Below, piece after piece: positions 23,998-32,414 of a stretch of DNA of 36,149 bases. The notes beneath the pieces are model-generated. The model was not told the origin of the DNA and searched no databases. It saw nothing but the letters and a program-made list of their open reading frames with translations. Numbering within the stretch: position 1 is the stretch's first letter; each line of letters starts with the position of its first letter. Location: NCBI GenBank assembly GCA_015520485.1, contig WAPX01000008.1, positions 1 to 36,149 of the forward strand, read 5' to 3'. The DNA comes from Archaeoglobaceae archaeon. Its GTDB lineage: Archaea > Halobacteriota > Archaeoglobi > Archaeoglobales > Archaeoglobaceae. Position numbers and translations under genes: made by a program.

Positions 23998-25155
23998 GTG
24001 GAAAATGCAGAACTGAAGTCTCTTGTTAAGTACGACTACGATGTTATCGACGCAGAAGAAACGATTTCAAAAGCAATCTCCATGCTTGAAGGTGGAAAAA
24101 AGGGTGCGATACTGGTTAAAGAGGGTGAAGAAATAGTTGGAGTGATCAGGGAAAGAGACCTGATGAGAGGTTGCGTAATGGTAAACCCGCATGAAACAAA
24201 GATAAAAAATTTCATGATTAAAACCGGAATTTTAAAACTGGAAGAGTTGACGATCGAGTGCGTCGCGAGGAGGTTTATTGAGGATTCCACACCCTTCGTG
24301 CTCGTGGAAACTGACGGTAAGTACGGAGCAATATACATCAACGACTTCCTGAACGCAGTAAAGAGCGAATTTGAGAACGTAAAGGCAAGAGATGTAATGA
24401 ATCCCGAAGTTATAACAATAAACGAGAGGGAGAGTGCTGCCAAGGCTTTAGCGATGATGAGAAATCACGGAATAGACAGGCTGGTCGTTATCGACGACAA
24501 TCACAGGGTCGTGGGGATCGTAACTGGAAAGGACATAATAGACAGGGTAATATCGCCCAAAAAAGAGAGTAGACTCGGTGGTGGAAGCGGTAAAATCGAG
24601 CGCTCTCTCTCCATCATGGTTGAGAGCGTAATGAGCTATCCGGTTGTTACGGCAGACAGGCTCGACCCCGTTTCAAAGATAATAAACCTGATGATTGAAA
24701 ACAACATATCTAGCGTTGTGATAACGAGAGACGGAATACCGGAAGGGATAGTCATCAAGAAAGACCTGCTTGAAATTCTGATAAAGAAGAAAACTCCAGC
24801 GGAGTTTCACGTTCAGTTCATAACCAAGGGAGTAACGATGGACGAGTTCGACAGACAGGCAGTGATGAAGGATCTGGAGAGGTTTATGAGAAAGTTCAGG
24901 AACTTCCTCGGAGAGGCAGCTCTTTTCGTATACGTAAAGAGACACAAGGAGAACTTCAGGGGGCTGCCCCTGATCCACGTTAGGATGAAGCTCACGAGCG
25001 ACAAGGGGACTTTCTTTGTAACTGGTGAGAGCTGGGGCGTGGAGTTCGCAATAAATGCAACACTGAAAAAGCTTGAAAGAGCTGTGCTTCAGCAGAAAGA
25101 GCTTCTGCTTGACCACAGAATGATCAAGAAATTCTACGAGGAGACGATCTCATGA
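23998..25155 (+). CDS. Four-CBS protein with C-terminal HPF/RaiA-like domain
   Basis: The 385-residue protein has four CBS motifs in about 260 residues (for example GVIRERDLMR, GIVTGKDIIDRV and GIVIKKDLLEIL). The last 120 residues follow the order strand-helix-strand-strand-strand-helix (FHVQFI; DRQAVMKDLERFMRKFR; ALFVYVKRHKE; LIHVRMKLTSDKG; TFFVTGESW; INATLKKLERAV). That is the topology of ribosome hibernation factor HPF/RaiA. A nucleotide-sensing ribosome factor is a plausible reading, not proven. The GTG at 23998 follows GGAGGTG by 6 nt. The next gene overlaps its stop codon. Confidence 0.8.
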   Translation: MENAELKSLVKYDYDVIDAEETISKAISMLEGGKKGAILVKEGEEIVGVIRERDLMRGCVMVNPHETKIKNFMIKTGILKLEELTIECVARRFIEDSTPFVLVETDGKYGAIYINDFLNAVKSEFENVKARDVMNPEVITINERESAAKALAMMRNHGIDRLVVIDDNHRVVGIVTGKDIIDRVISPKKESRLGGGSGKIERSLSIMVESVMSYPVVTADRLDPVSKIINLMIENNISSVVITRDGIPEGIVIKKDLLEILIKKKTPAEFHVQFITKGVTMDEFDRQAVMKDLERFMRKFRNFLGEAALFVYVKRHKENFRGLPLIHVRMKLTSDKGTFFVTGESWGVEFAINATLKKLERAVLQQKELLLDHRMIKKFYEETIS

Positions 25156-25547
25156 CAGAACTGTCTTTCAGGCATGTCGTTGAAATAATAGATAAACCTG
25201 TGGAGTACAGCTTTACGGATTTTGCAAGGAATTTAGCGGTAATGGAAGTGGACGCCGTTTACTACTACGATGGAAAACTCTACTCCATAGACTACGAGGT
25301 GGCTGATGCTGTGGTGGAAAAGTGCTTCGCTCTGATAGAGGTCATAACCTCCGCACACTTCTGCAGAGTTTCGGAATACAGAAAGTGGATACTGTACCAC
25401 GGCAACGAAGATGAAGCAGAGTACGTCTCGAAAATTGAGAAGATCAGAGGAGATACGGCAATTATACACGTGCTCAAGTCCGAGAACAGATTCATAAGAA
25501 AGGTAAATGAGCTGATAAATTCTGGAAATTACAAATCTTTTTGTTAA
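25152..25547 (+). CDS. Uncharacterised 131-residue protein coupled to the CBS-HPF-like gene
   Basis: I do not recognise the family. The sequence is acidic, mixed alpha/beta and soluble, with a central YYYDGKLYSIDYEVADAV and a later ITSAHFCRVSEYRKW. Its ATG overlaps the upstream TGA as ATGA, so translation is very likely coupled to the CBS-HPF-like protein and the two may work together. T-rich DNA follows the stop, marking a probable operon end. No membrane segment or signal peptide is visible. Confidence 0.75.
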   Translation: MTELSFRHVVEIIDKPVEYSFTDFARNLAVMEVDAVYYYDGKLYSIDYEVADAVVEKCFALIEVITSAHFCRVSEYRKWILYHGNEDEAEYVSKIEKIRGDTAIIHVLKSENRFIRKVNELINSGNYKSFC

Positions 25548-25568
25548 TAATTTAAATGGACACTATGT

Positions 25569-25590
25569 ATTTTTATATCTTTTTATTTTT
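25569..25590 (+). terminator. T-rich terminator after the CBS-HPF-like operon
   Basis: Runs of five T residues (TTTTTATATCTTTTTATTTTT) follow about 20 bp after the stop codon at 25547 without a stem. This fits archaeal oligo-T termination and marks the end of the run of plus-strand genes starting at 21993. Confidence 0.4.
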
Positions 25591-25688
25591 CTGACGTTTA
25601 CTGCTAACCTGTACGCTTTTTCTGTACGATTTTTTGTTGCGAAAACCTTATGTAGTAATAATAATAATGATGTAATAGAGGTGATATC

Positions 25689-25940
25689 GTGGAAAAATAC
25701 ATAATTGCCCAGACCAAGTTGCCCGAAGACACAATTCAAAAGTTAAAGGAGAAAACGGGTGAGAGTACGATTAAGGAGGCTCTGGCAAGGGCAATAGAGC
25801 ATTACCTCACGTGTGCTTATGTCGAACCTCCGAAAAAAGGAAAGCAGAAAAAGAGGAGAAGTGGAAGACTTCCTGTTTACCTGACCGAGCTTGTTGAACA
25901 GTACAAGAACATAATTTCAGAGGAAATGAGCAACGATTGA
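25689..25940 (+). CDS. Small conserved protein, DUF5371-like
   Basis: The 83-residue protein starts with a strand-helix-helix region (IIAQTKLPEDTIQKLKEKTG; STIKEALARAIEHYL) like a ribbon-helix-helix-type fold, followed by a very basic stretch (KKGKQKKRRSGR) and an amphipathic C-terminal helix. I think it belongs to the small DUF5371 family of Archaeoglobales and methanogens, with moderate certainty. The basic patch suggests nucleic acid binding. The GTG start follows GAGGTGATATC, a good ribosome site. It stands alone between AT-rich gaps. Confidence 0.75.
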   Translation: MEKYIIAQTKLPEDTIQKLKEKTGESTIKEALARAIEHYLTCAYVEPPKKGKQKKRRSGRLPVYLTELVEQYKNIISEEMSND

Positions 25941-26073
25941 GGATTGAAGACAGCAACCAAACTCCCAATGATCAAATTTAAAAAATTGAATGGCTATTAA
26001 TACAGATAAGTGTAACTTGGAAAATAAGAAGGATAAGAAAATAAAAATATACCAGTAACTCTATGCAAGTACT

Positions 26074-26691
26074 ATGAATAGGCCAGATATCCTGTTAATC
26101 TCAGACCCGGGATATGAAGGATCTTCATTCCTGTTCAATCTCGCCTCGCAGTTATCATCCAACATAGTCTGGATTGCGTCTGAACCACCTGCAATGCTGC
26201 AGGCGATAGTCAAGTCTTACAACTTCAGAGGCAAGCTGTGCATAGCGACGCCAAAACAGTGGGAAGGCTACAACTTCGTCAACCTGATGAATCTGAACGA
26301 GGTCAGCATAGCAATATCAAAAGCTGGAGAGAACATGAGCAGGTTTACACTTCTGATATCAGTAATACCGGAACTGCTTTTAATTCATGGTCTCGAAAAA
26401 ACGTACCTTTTCCTGCTCAACACGATATGGAAGATTCAGAATCAGGGGGGCAGGACTCTCGCACTGATTACAAAAGGGGCACAGGGCAGGAGGGAAGAGA
26501 TAATGATATCCCGTCCGTTTACGATTGTTTTTAGGTTGAAAAAAAATCTTGTCGAAAATTCGTGGAGAAGGGAGCTTGTAGTGGAGTCCCCATACGCCTC
26601 CAGAGAGGTAACGGAAGTGGAGGTTGACGGTTACAGAGCCAGCATCCCCGACTCGGTGACGGAGGTGCTGGCAAGCATGAAGAAATTTTAA
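26074..26691 (+). CDS. Second KaiC/RecA-like protein with degenerate P-loop
   Basis: The 205-residue protein opens with DILLISDPGYEGSSFLFNLA where a Walker A motif would stand; the Lys-Ser/Thr is absent and the loop reads PGYEGSS. IVWIASEPPAML follows, as in KaiC-like proteins, and TLLISVIPELLLI sits at the Walker B position without acidic residues. It probably cannot hydrolyse ATP. The ATG at 26074 is about 27 bp after an AAAAATATA box with no ribosome site, so leaderless expression is likely. It resembles the product of 15112-15816 in design but diverges strongly in sequence. Function unknown. Confidence 0.68.
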   Translation: MNRPDILLISDPGYEGSSFLFNLASQLSSNIVWIASEPPAMLQAIVKSYNFRGKLCIATPKQWEGYNFVNLMNLNEVSIAISKAGENMSRFTLLISVIPELLLIHGLEKTYLFLLNTIWKIQNQGGRTLALITKGAQGRREEIMISRPFTIVFRLKKNLVENSWRRELVVESPYASREVTEVEVDGYRASIPDSVTEVLASMKKF

Positions 26692-26797
26692 AATTAAAGA
26701 CGCCCAGATTGAAATCAGAAAAGCTGCGAAAGCTGAATTAAGCAGACCTGTGCCAAATTAAGAAATATTTAATACAGGGCACTAGGTTACTGTTTTC

Positions 26798-27631
26798 ATG
26801 CATGTAATTCCAGGCCCTGCTTCTCCAGTTCTGTCTGAGAGGGTCGCCACTGAACTGAACCTACCGCTCGCAAAGGTAACCTATGGTACGTTTCCGGATG
26901 GAGAGCTTTACGTTAAAGTTGAAAGAGATATCGAGGATGCTGTAATCATTCAGAGCATAAGGTCGAGCAACGACATAGTTTACCTGATGCTGCTTTTTGA
27001 TGCTCTCTCAAACAGCAGGATTACGGCTGTAGTACCTTACATGGGTTACGCAAGACAGGATAGGGTTTTCAGTGAAGGAGAAGCCGTCAGTATAAGAGCA
27101 ATAGCGGAGTTTCTTGAAGCTCACGCGGAAAAAGTCATTTCCGTCAACCTGCACAGCAGAGAAGCGGCATCCCACTTCAAAAATTTGGTAGAGATAGACG
27201 CAATGCCAAAAATAGGTGAGAGGTATAAAGGACAGGATGTCGTGATGGTCTCCCCGGACAGGGGTTCCGTGGAGAGAGTCAAGGTAGCTGCAAGGGTTGC
27301 TGGCTGCGAATACGATTACCTCGAAAAAGTTAGAATTGACGCTGAAACCGTGGAGATACAACCGAAAAACATCGACGTGGAGGGAAAAAGGGTCGTAATA
27401 GTTGACGACATAATCTCTACGGGAGGAACAATAGCCAGAGCTGCCGAAACGCTAGAAGCGAGTTACGTTGAAGCTGCCTGCGTTCACGCCGTTTTGGCTG
27501 CGAACGCTCTGAACAGGTTGTACTCATCTGGAGTCAGGAAGGTTACCGCTACGGACACGATAGAACAGCCTGTAAGCGAGATCAGCGTGGCAGACCTCAT
27601 AGCAAACGCGATTTCGGATGTTTTGATGTAA
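26798..27631 (+). CDS. prs: Ribose-phosphate pyrophosphokinase (PRPP synthetase), archaeal type
   Basis: The 277-residue enzyme makes PRPP from ribose 5-phosphate and ATP. Visible are TYGTFPDGELYVKVE near residue 28, the ATP-binding MGYARQDRVFSEGEAVS near 82, the metal-binding VNLHSREAASHF near 113, SPDRGSVERVKVAA near 149 and the PRPP loop VVIVDDIISTGGTI near 201. It is shorter than the bacterial enzyme, as archaeal forms are. PRPP feeds both the histidine genes and pyrE in this window. The ATG follows an AAATATTTAATA box by about 30 bp, so the mRNA is probably leaderless. Confidence 0.95.
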   Translation: MHVIPGPASPVLSERVATELNLPLAKVTYGTFPDGELYVKVERDIEDAVIIQSIRSSNDIVYLMLLFDALSNSRITAVVPYMGYARQDRVFSEGEAVSIRAIAEFLEAHAEKVISVNLHSREAASHFKNLVEIDAMPKIGERYKGQDVVMVSPDRGSVERVKVAARVAGCEYDYLEKVRIDAETVEIQPKNIDVEGKRVVIVDDIISTGGTIARAAETLEASYVEAACVHAVLAANALNRLYSSGVRKVTATDTIEQPVSEISVADLIANAISDVLM

Positions 27632-27657
27632 CTGTTACTCACATTTACGATTCAATC

Positions 27658-28317
27658 TTAATGTTTATTTAACTGATTATAATAAACGCAGAAATTTTTA
27701 AAATGACAGATACCACATAATGGCTTTTTCGGTTTGCACACGGTCTGACCAAAACCAACCATCGCTCTGTTAACCTTGGTCCACATGTTTTCAGGTATTA
27801 TTCTTTTCAGCTCTTCTTCAGTCTCTCTATTCGTTCTTGTCGAAACAATACCGAGTCTGTTTGCTATTCTGTGAACGTGAACATCAACGCCTATGGCCTG
27901 CTTACCAAAAGCTGAAGCAAGAACGACGTTCGCCGTTTTTCTCCCAACTCCCGGTAGCTTTATCAGCTCTTCGTACGTATCCGGTACTCTCCCGAGCTTT
28001 TTAAGTTCTTCAGCGAGTTGTTTGAGCTTTTTTGCCTTTACCCTGTAAAACCCAACGCCCCTGATTAGCTCTTCAATCTCTTCAACGCTGAGTTTTGCCA
28101 GCTCATCGAAGGTTCTCGCTTTTGAGAACAGTCTCTTACACGCCCTTACAGTCGTCTCGTCTCTGGTTCGAGAGCTTAGAACGGTAAAAACGAGGTGCTG
28201 AAAGGGTGTTTTAAGGAAGTTTTTCAGGGTGAAAACTGGGGCTTTTCTCTCTCTTGCCAGCCTTTCCATCGTTTCGAATACGTACTCGAAGTCGCTGTCA
28301 CCGAACTTCTTTTCCAT
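27658..28317 (-). CDS. nth: Endonuclease III (DNA glycosylase/AP lyase)
   Basis: The 219-residue enzyme removes oxidised pyrimidines from DNA. It shows the helix-hairpin-helix LPGVGRKTANVVLASAFG near residue 124 with the catalytic Lys, GVDVHVHRIANRLG near 142 with the catalytic Asp, and a C-terminal 4Fe-4S site with the family spacing C-x6-C-x2-C-x5-C (CKPKKPLCGICHFKNFC). GGTGA precedes the ATG at 28317. The small Cys-rich gene ends 41 bp upstream on the same strand. Confidence 0.96.
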   Translation of the reverse strand: MEKKFGDSDFEYVFETMERLARERKAPVFTLKNFLKTPFQHLVFTVLSSRTRDETTVRACKRLFSKARTFDELAKLSVEEIEELIRGVGFYRVKAKKLKQLAEELKKLGRVPDTYEELIKLPGVGRKTANVVLASAFGKQAIGVDVHVHRIANRLGIVSTRTNRETEEELKRIIPENMWTKVNRAMVGFGQTVCKPKKPLCGICHFKNFCVYYNQLNKH

Positions 28318-28358
28318 TGACTCACCGTTCTTAATTCAGATGAAGTCGGAGTAAAAAT

Positions 28359-28592
28359 TCATCTTATCTCAATTTTTATCTTGCCTTCCCTCTCCATCTG
28401 GCCGATCATTTCAAGGAATTCGGTAACCGTCATGTTCAGTCTTTCTGCTGCTTCTCTTATCGTCATTGAGTCGTTAACAGCACTTTTAATGCTCGGCTCT
28501 CTCTCTTCTTTTGGCTCTCTGAGTTCAAAATGCTCACATATTTCAGCTCTACCTCCGCAGCTTGAAAAGTACTTGCAGAATATACAGGACAT
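28359..28592 (-). CDS. Small Cys-motif protein with helix-turn-helix-like C-terminus
   Basis: The 77-residue protein has four cysteines near the N-terminus (CIFCKYFSSC ... ICEHF; spacing C-x2-C-x5-C-x6-C), able to hold zinc or an iron-sulfur cluster. The C-terminal half (MTIREAAERLNMTVTEFLEMIGQMEREGKIKI) reads like a small winged helix. A redox- or metal-sensing DNA-binding role is a guess. It lies 41 bp upstream of nth on the same strand and may be co-transcribed with it. I do not recognise the family. Confidence 0.7.
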   Translation of the reverse strand: MSCIFCKYFSSCGGRAEICEHFELREPKEEREPSIKSAVNDSMTIREAAERLNMTVTEFLEMIGQMEREGKIKIEIR

Positions 28593-28738
28593 CAGAATAC
28601 GTTGATTCTAGCGAACATAAACTTTACCGTTTATTTTATTTATATTTAACATTAATTTAAATAGATACAAAGAAATAAAAAATTTTAAACATATCACAGT
28701 ATATTACCCAACCGTCCTCTCAATAATTTGTGCAGCCC

Positions 28739-28755
28739 GAAAAGCTTAAGTTTAA
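28739..28755 (+). promoter_or_regulatory. Putative BRE/TATA element before the NDH-2-like gene
   Basis: GAAAAGCTTAAGTTTAA lies about 25-30 bp before the GTG start at 28774, the right distance for a leaderless mRNA. A similar CCCGAAAAGCTTAA occurs before ncs6 near 18655. Inferred from spacing only. Confidence 0.4.
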
Positions 28756-28773
28756 CACCATCCGCAAGGCTCC

Positions 28774-29820
28774 GTGAGAGTGGTCGTAGCTGGCTGTGGT
28801 GTGGCCGGAGCCGAATTTTTAAAGAGTTACTTCAGGGACGTTCTCGTTGTGTCTCCTGATCACCGGCTGGTTTGTCAGGCTTTACTCCCAGCCTACGTCG
28901 CCGGGGACGTTGAAGAGGAAGAGTTATGCGTTGATCTGATGCCTTTCTTTGAGAACAGAGGTATTGATTACAGACGGTGCAGAGTTTTCAGCGTTAAGAC
29001 CAGATGCAACACCCTCTTCACGAAATCAACGAATTCTTCAGAATCTTTAAGAGGGGTCGGCTACGATTTTGCAGTCATAGCGGTAGGGGGAGAGAGTTGC
29101 ACTTACGGTGTAAAGGGAATTGAAAACACACTGTCAATCAACAACCTTGAGCAGGCGAGAAAGGCGAGAAAAAAGATGGAATCAGCAAAAGATGTCATTG
29201 TTGTTGGTTCGGGTATGACTGGTGTGGAGGCTGCTTACGAGCTGTCGAAATACTGCAGGGTAACACTCATAGAAGCAAAAAACCGCATACTTCCTTTAAT
29301 GTGCGAGAGAGTGTCGTCGTGTGTTGAGAAGATTTTAGAAAAAGCAGGAGTGAAAATCTTAACCTCCTGCAGGGTTGAAAGGATTGAAAAAGGGACTGTT
29401 CACACATCCTGCGGAGAACTGAATTCCGACGAAGTTCTGTGGTGTGCAGGCATTAAGGGTAGAAGGCTCCCCGGGCTGAAGTACGGCAATTCTGGAATAA
29501 AAGTGGACGAAAGCCTGAGAGTTAACAGGAATGTGTTTGCAATAGGCGATTGCGCAGACGTAACTGTTAACGGAAAGATTGCAACAAAAACGGCTCTTGA
29601 AGCTGAAAGACAGGCAAAGTTTGTAGCAAAAAGTATTGCAGGTAGAACTTCTGGAATGTACAGGCCTTTCTCAACTCTCGATAAGCCCTTCGCAATAATG
29701 ACTTTTGGCTGCAGAGGTATTGTTGTTGCAGGTAATTTGGTGCTGGCATCTCCACAGGGCTTGATTTACAGAATTAAAAGAAAAATAATGGAGAACTTCC
29801 TGAAAAAGTTCGAAGCTTAG
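28774..29820 (+). CDS. NDH-2-like FAD-dependent NAD(P)H oxidoreductase
   Basis: The 348-residue protein has two dinucleotide-binding folds: VVVAGCGVAGAEF at the N-terminus for FAD and VIVVGSGMTGVEAAYEL near residue 140 for NAD(P)H. VFAIGDCADV near 255 completes the FAD site. It resembles type II NADH dehydrogenases and sulfide:quinone reductases but is shorter than typical NDH-2 (400 or more residues). The C-terminal membrane-binding part is reduced to a short basic helix (YRIKRKIMENFLKKF). Menaquinone would be a sensible acceptor given the hme operon, but this is inference. The GTG start is probably leaderless. Confidence 0.82.
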   Translation: MRVVVAGCGVAGAEFLKSYFRDVLVVSPDHRLVCQALLPAYVAGDVEEEELCVDLMPFFENRGIDYRRCRVFSVKTRCNTLFTKSTNSSESLRGVGYDFAVIAVGGESCTYGVKGIENTLSINNLEQARKARKKMESAKDVIVVGSGMTGVEAAYELSKYCRVTLIEAKNRILPLMCERVSSCVEKILEKAGVKILTSCRVERIEKGTVHTSCGELNSDEVLWCAGIKGRRLPGLKYGNSGIKVDESLRVNRNVFAIGDCADVTVNGKIATKTALEAERQAKFVAKSIAGRTSGMYRPFSTLDKPFAIMTFGCRGIVVAGNLVLASPQGLIYRIKRKIMENFLKKFEA

Positions 29821-29926
29821 AAGTGTTTTTAATTAATAACGAATATATTTTAACTATTTGTAACTTTATTATTGATATTGCTAATTAAAAAATAAATAAT
29901 AGAGATAGCAACCCAAAAATAAAAAA

Positions 29927-31297
29927 TCACAATACGAGAACAACAGCCATCGAATTAACGTTTGTGTTCGTTGGTCCCGTTATAACGAGTGCATTTCCAG
30001 CCTTTAAAGCCTCGTATGCGTTGTGCTTCATCAGCTCCTCAGCGGGGTCTTTTTCCTTCCTCTTTATCCTCTCCCACGTGTCGTGAGAAACGAGGCCTCC
30101 TGCGGCATCTGTAGGGCCGTCTGTTCCATCAGTATCTACAGCTATTGCGCAGACATTTTTACACTTGGACTCAAAAAGCTTTTTTGCAAAACCAAGAGCG
30201 AGCTCCTGATTTGGACCACCTTTACCCGCTTTCTCACCGCTAAACGTTACAGTTGTTTCTCCTCCAAACACAAGAGCCACGGGAGGACTGAAAGGTCTGC
30301 CACTCCTTTTAATTTCAGAAGCTATGGATGCCAGAACGATTCCCACGTCTTTGGACTCTCCCTCAAGCACGGAGCTGACTATTTTTGCCTTAAAACCCAG
30401 TTCTTCAGCCTTTTCCGCTGCAAACTCGCAGACTTTCGACGAACTGCATATGAGCTCGTTGGTAACGTTCTTAGGCTCCTCCTTCAGCGTTTCCTCCACT
30501 TCACCTTTTAAACCCCTTTCCAGGTAATTTCTGACGGATTCCGGAATTTTGTCCCAGACTCCGTAGTCCTTCAGTATTCTCACAGCGTCCTCAAAGGTTG
30601 TTGGATCCTTCACGCTTATACCGGAAGCTATTGCCTCAAGATCGTCGCCAACGACGTCCGAGATTATGAGGGTGAGAACTTTGCCTCTAACCCTTTTAAC
30701 GAATTTTCCGCCCTTTACTGCGGAGATGTGCTTTCTTACGGTGTTTATCTCCTGAATTCTCGCACCGCTCTTCAGCAGAAGCTCGTAAGTTTTTATTTTA
30801 TCCTCAAGAGTTATTCCTTTTTCCGGCATGACGAAGAGGGCGGAACCTCCACCTGAAACGAGCAGAATGAGCAGATCTTTTTCTCCGACTTTCTCGGCTA
30901 TTTCTATTCCCTTCATCGCACCCTTCATGGAATTCTCGTCCGGAACGGGATGTCCGGCTTCGATCACTTCCATAACCCCAATTCTGCTTGATCTGGAGTA
31001 GCCGTACTTCGTAACAACAACTCCGTCGGCTATAACCTCTCCGAGAATTTCGCCAGCAGCTTTTGCCATCGGGTATGCGGCTTTTCCTATTGCAACCACA
31101 TACGCTCTGGAGAACTCGAAAGTTTTATTCTTGAACACGATTCTGTTGTTCTCGAATTTTAAACACTCCTTTACGAGCTTTTCCGGGTCTGCCATTTCTA
31201 TTGCGTGTTCCACAATTTGAATTGCTTTCTCTCTGAGCGTTCTCTCCACACCCTCGTAGTTCAGAAGGAGCTCGTCCCTGTTTTTTACCAGCGTCAT
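29927..31297 (-). CDS. Glycerate 2-kinase (MOFRL/GckA family)
   Basis: The 456-residue protein phosphorylates D-glycerate to 2-phosphoglycerate by family membership. Visible segments include AYVVAIGKAAYPMAKAAG near residue 66, EAGHPVPDENSMKGA near 113, ILLVSGGGSALFVMP near 144, TVRKHISAVKGG near 187 and the C-terminal MOFRL part VFGGETTVTF ... GKGGPNQELALGFA ... DTDGTDGPTDAAGG. Length fits the family. The ATG lies about 28 bp after an AAAAATTTATTC box with no good ribosome site, so it is probably leaderless. It is divergent from the NurA-like gene. Confidence 0.93.
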   Translation of the reverse strand: MTLVKNRDELLLNYEGVERTLREKAIQIVEHAIEMADPEKLVKECLKFENNRIVFKNKTFEFSRAYVVAIGKAAYPMAKAAGEILGEVIADGVVVTKYGYSRSSRIGVMEVIEAGHPVPDENSMKGAMKGIEIAEKVGEKDLLILLVSGGGSALFVMPEKGITLEDKIKTYELLLKSGARIQEINTVRKHISAVKGGKFVKRVRGKVLTLIISDVVGDDLEAIASGISVKDPTTFEDAVRILKDYGVWDKIPESVRNYLERGLKGEVEETLKEEPKNVTNELICSSSKVCEFAAEKAEELGFKAKIVSSVLEGESKDVGIVLASIASEIKRSGRPFSPPVALVFGGETTVTFSGEKAGKGGPNQELALGFAKKLFESKCKNVCAIAVDTDGTDGPTDAAGGLVSHDTWERIKRKEKDPAEELMKHNAYEALKAGNALVITGPTNTNVNSMAVVLVL

Positions 31298-31403
31298 GAA
31301 AAACTTATGGTGCTCCTGAATAAATTTTTTGTGCGGTTTAGCTGGGGAAATCGAACTGAAAGCTTACGGAATTCTTATTTTTCCAGTCCTCAAATTTGAA
31401 GTG

Positions 31404-32321
31404 ATGTCCGGTGAATTTGAAAGCAGGCTATCCTCTCCAGACGGCGTTGCCAAGTTCAGAAATTTCGTTAAAGAATTTGAGTCTGAATTAATGGAGAAAA
31501 AGAACGTATGCAGCGACATACTTTCTACGATAAAGTTAAAAAAACTCAACGTTTGCGCTGGCAAGAGAAGGTGGGCGATAAGGGTTCTCAAAGGCATTTC
31601 TGCTGTGGGAGTTGACGGCAGTCAGATTCAGCCACTGAGGGAGTTTGGCATTCCAGCTGGAGCCGTACAGGTGGCAGCTTTCAGAGTCGAACACGGAAGC
31701 GGAAACTGGGACGTCAGCTACACGTCCAGAATAGTCAGGCTCGAGGAAAACGTTGACGCTACAAGGTATGCTCTGGAGATGGACGTACTGCGAAGAAATG
31801 CAGATGGCAGAAGTTATCTGTTCTACGACGGCAGCTTTACTCCCTCCTTCGTCAGAGAGATGGCGAGGGAAGTCAGAAACAGATATGAAAAAGCAGCCAT
31901 GGATACCGTTAAAAAGTGCAGCGAAACGGAAACTCCTCTCTTCGGTTACACTGACAGAAGTTACTCCAGAGATTTAGCGAAAGCTCACGGAGTCAACATC
32001 TACGACAGCTTCATACTCTCAGAAATGGACGTCATGAGCTACACCGAACCTTTTTGCAGTGGAGAAATCTGCTACTGCTACGTCAGGTTTTCCCCCTCTC
32101 TACCTTCGAGGGTTGAATTTCCCGAATGGATGAGGAAAAAGTTCGACCAGTTCATCAGAGTTTTATGCGCTGAGTGCATGCTCGGAAGCACGTTTTCTTA
32201 TCCTTACGTTCTGGAGAGAGCACACAGCTACGCTGCCGTAAGCGAGAGGGAAAGAAGACTGATAGTGGAGGCCGTTGGAGGAATAAGCCTGTCCTTCAAG
32301 TGGGTCAGCAAGCTCTGGTAG
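31404..32321 (+). CDS. NurA-like 5'-3' nuclease, not next to herA
   Basis: The 305-residue protein shows the spaced acidic motifs of NurA: AVGVDGSQI near residue 71, an acidic helix near 125 (ALEMDVLRR), LFYDGSFTPSF near 142, GYTDRSYSRDLA near 181 and SYPYVLERAHSY near 265. In the last, Tyr and His are eight residues apart, as in the Pyrococcus enzyme active site. NurA normally works with HerA, Mre11 and Rad50 in DNA end resection; none of these is in the window. I chose the ATG at 31404; an in-frame ATG at 31329 overlaps the divergent promoter. The small gene 93 bp downstream may be its partner. Confidence 0.78.
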   Translation: MSGEFESRLSSPDGVAKFRNFVKEFESELMEKKNVCSDILSTIKLKKLNVCAGKRRWAIRVLKGISAVGVDGSQIQPLREFGIPAGAVQVAAFRVEHGSGNWDVSYTSRIVRLEENVDATRYALEMDVLRRNADGRSYLFYDGSFTPSFVREMAREVRNRYEKAAMDTVKKCSETETPLFGYTDRSYSRDLAKAHGVNIYDSFILSEMDVMSYTEPFCSGEICYCYVRFSPSLPSRVEFPEWMRKKFDQFIRVLCAECMLGSTFSYPYVLERAHSYAAVSERERRLIVEAVGGISLSFKWVSKLW

Positions 32322-32414
32322 CGATACAGGTAAGGATATGTAACTAACGATATGTAGCAATAACATAAACATAAAAATACATAAACAAATTAGCCGGCCT
32401 TCGGTGGTGAGAGT

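Noticed and set aside
25660-25678. TAATAATAATAATGATGTAAT as a meaningful microsatellite
   Set aside because: Only a few triplets, in AT-rich promoter DNA; chance is likely.
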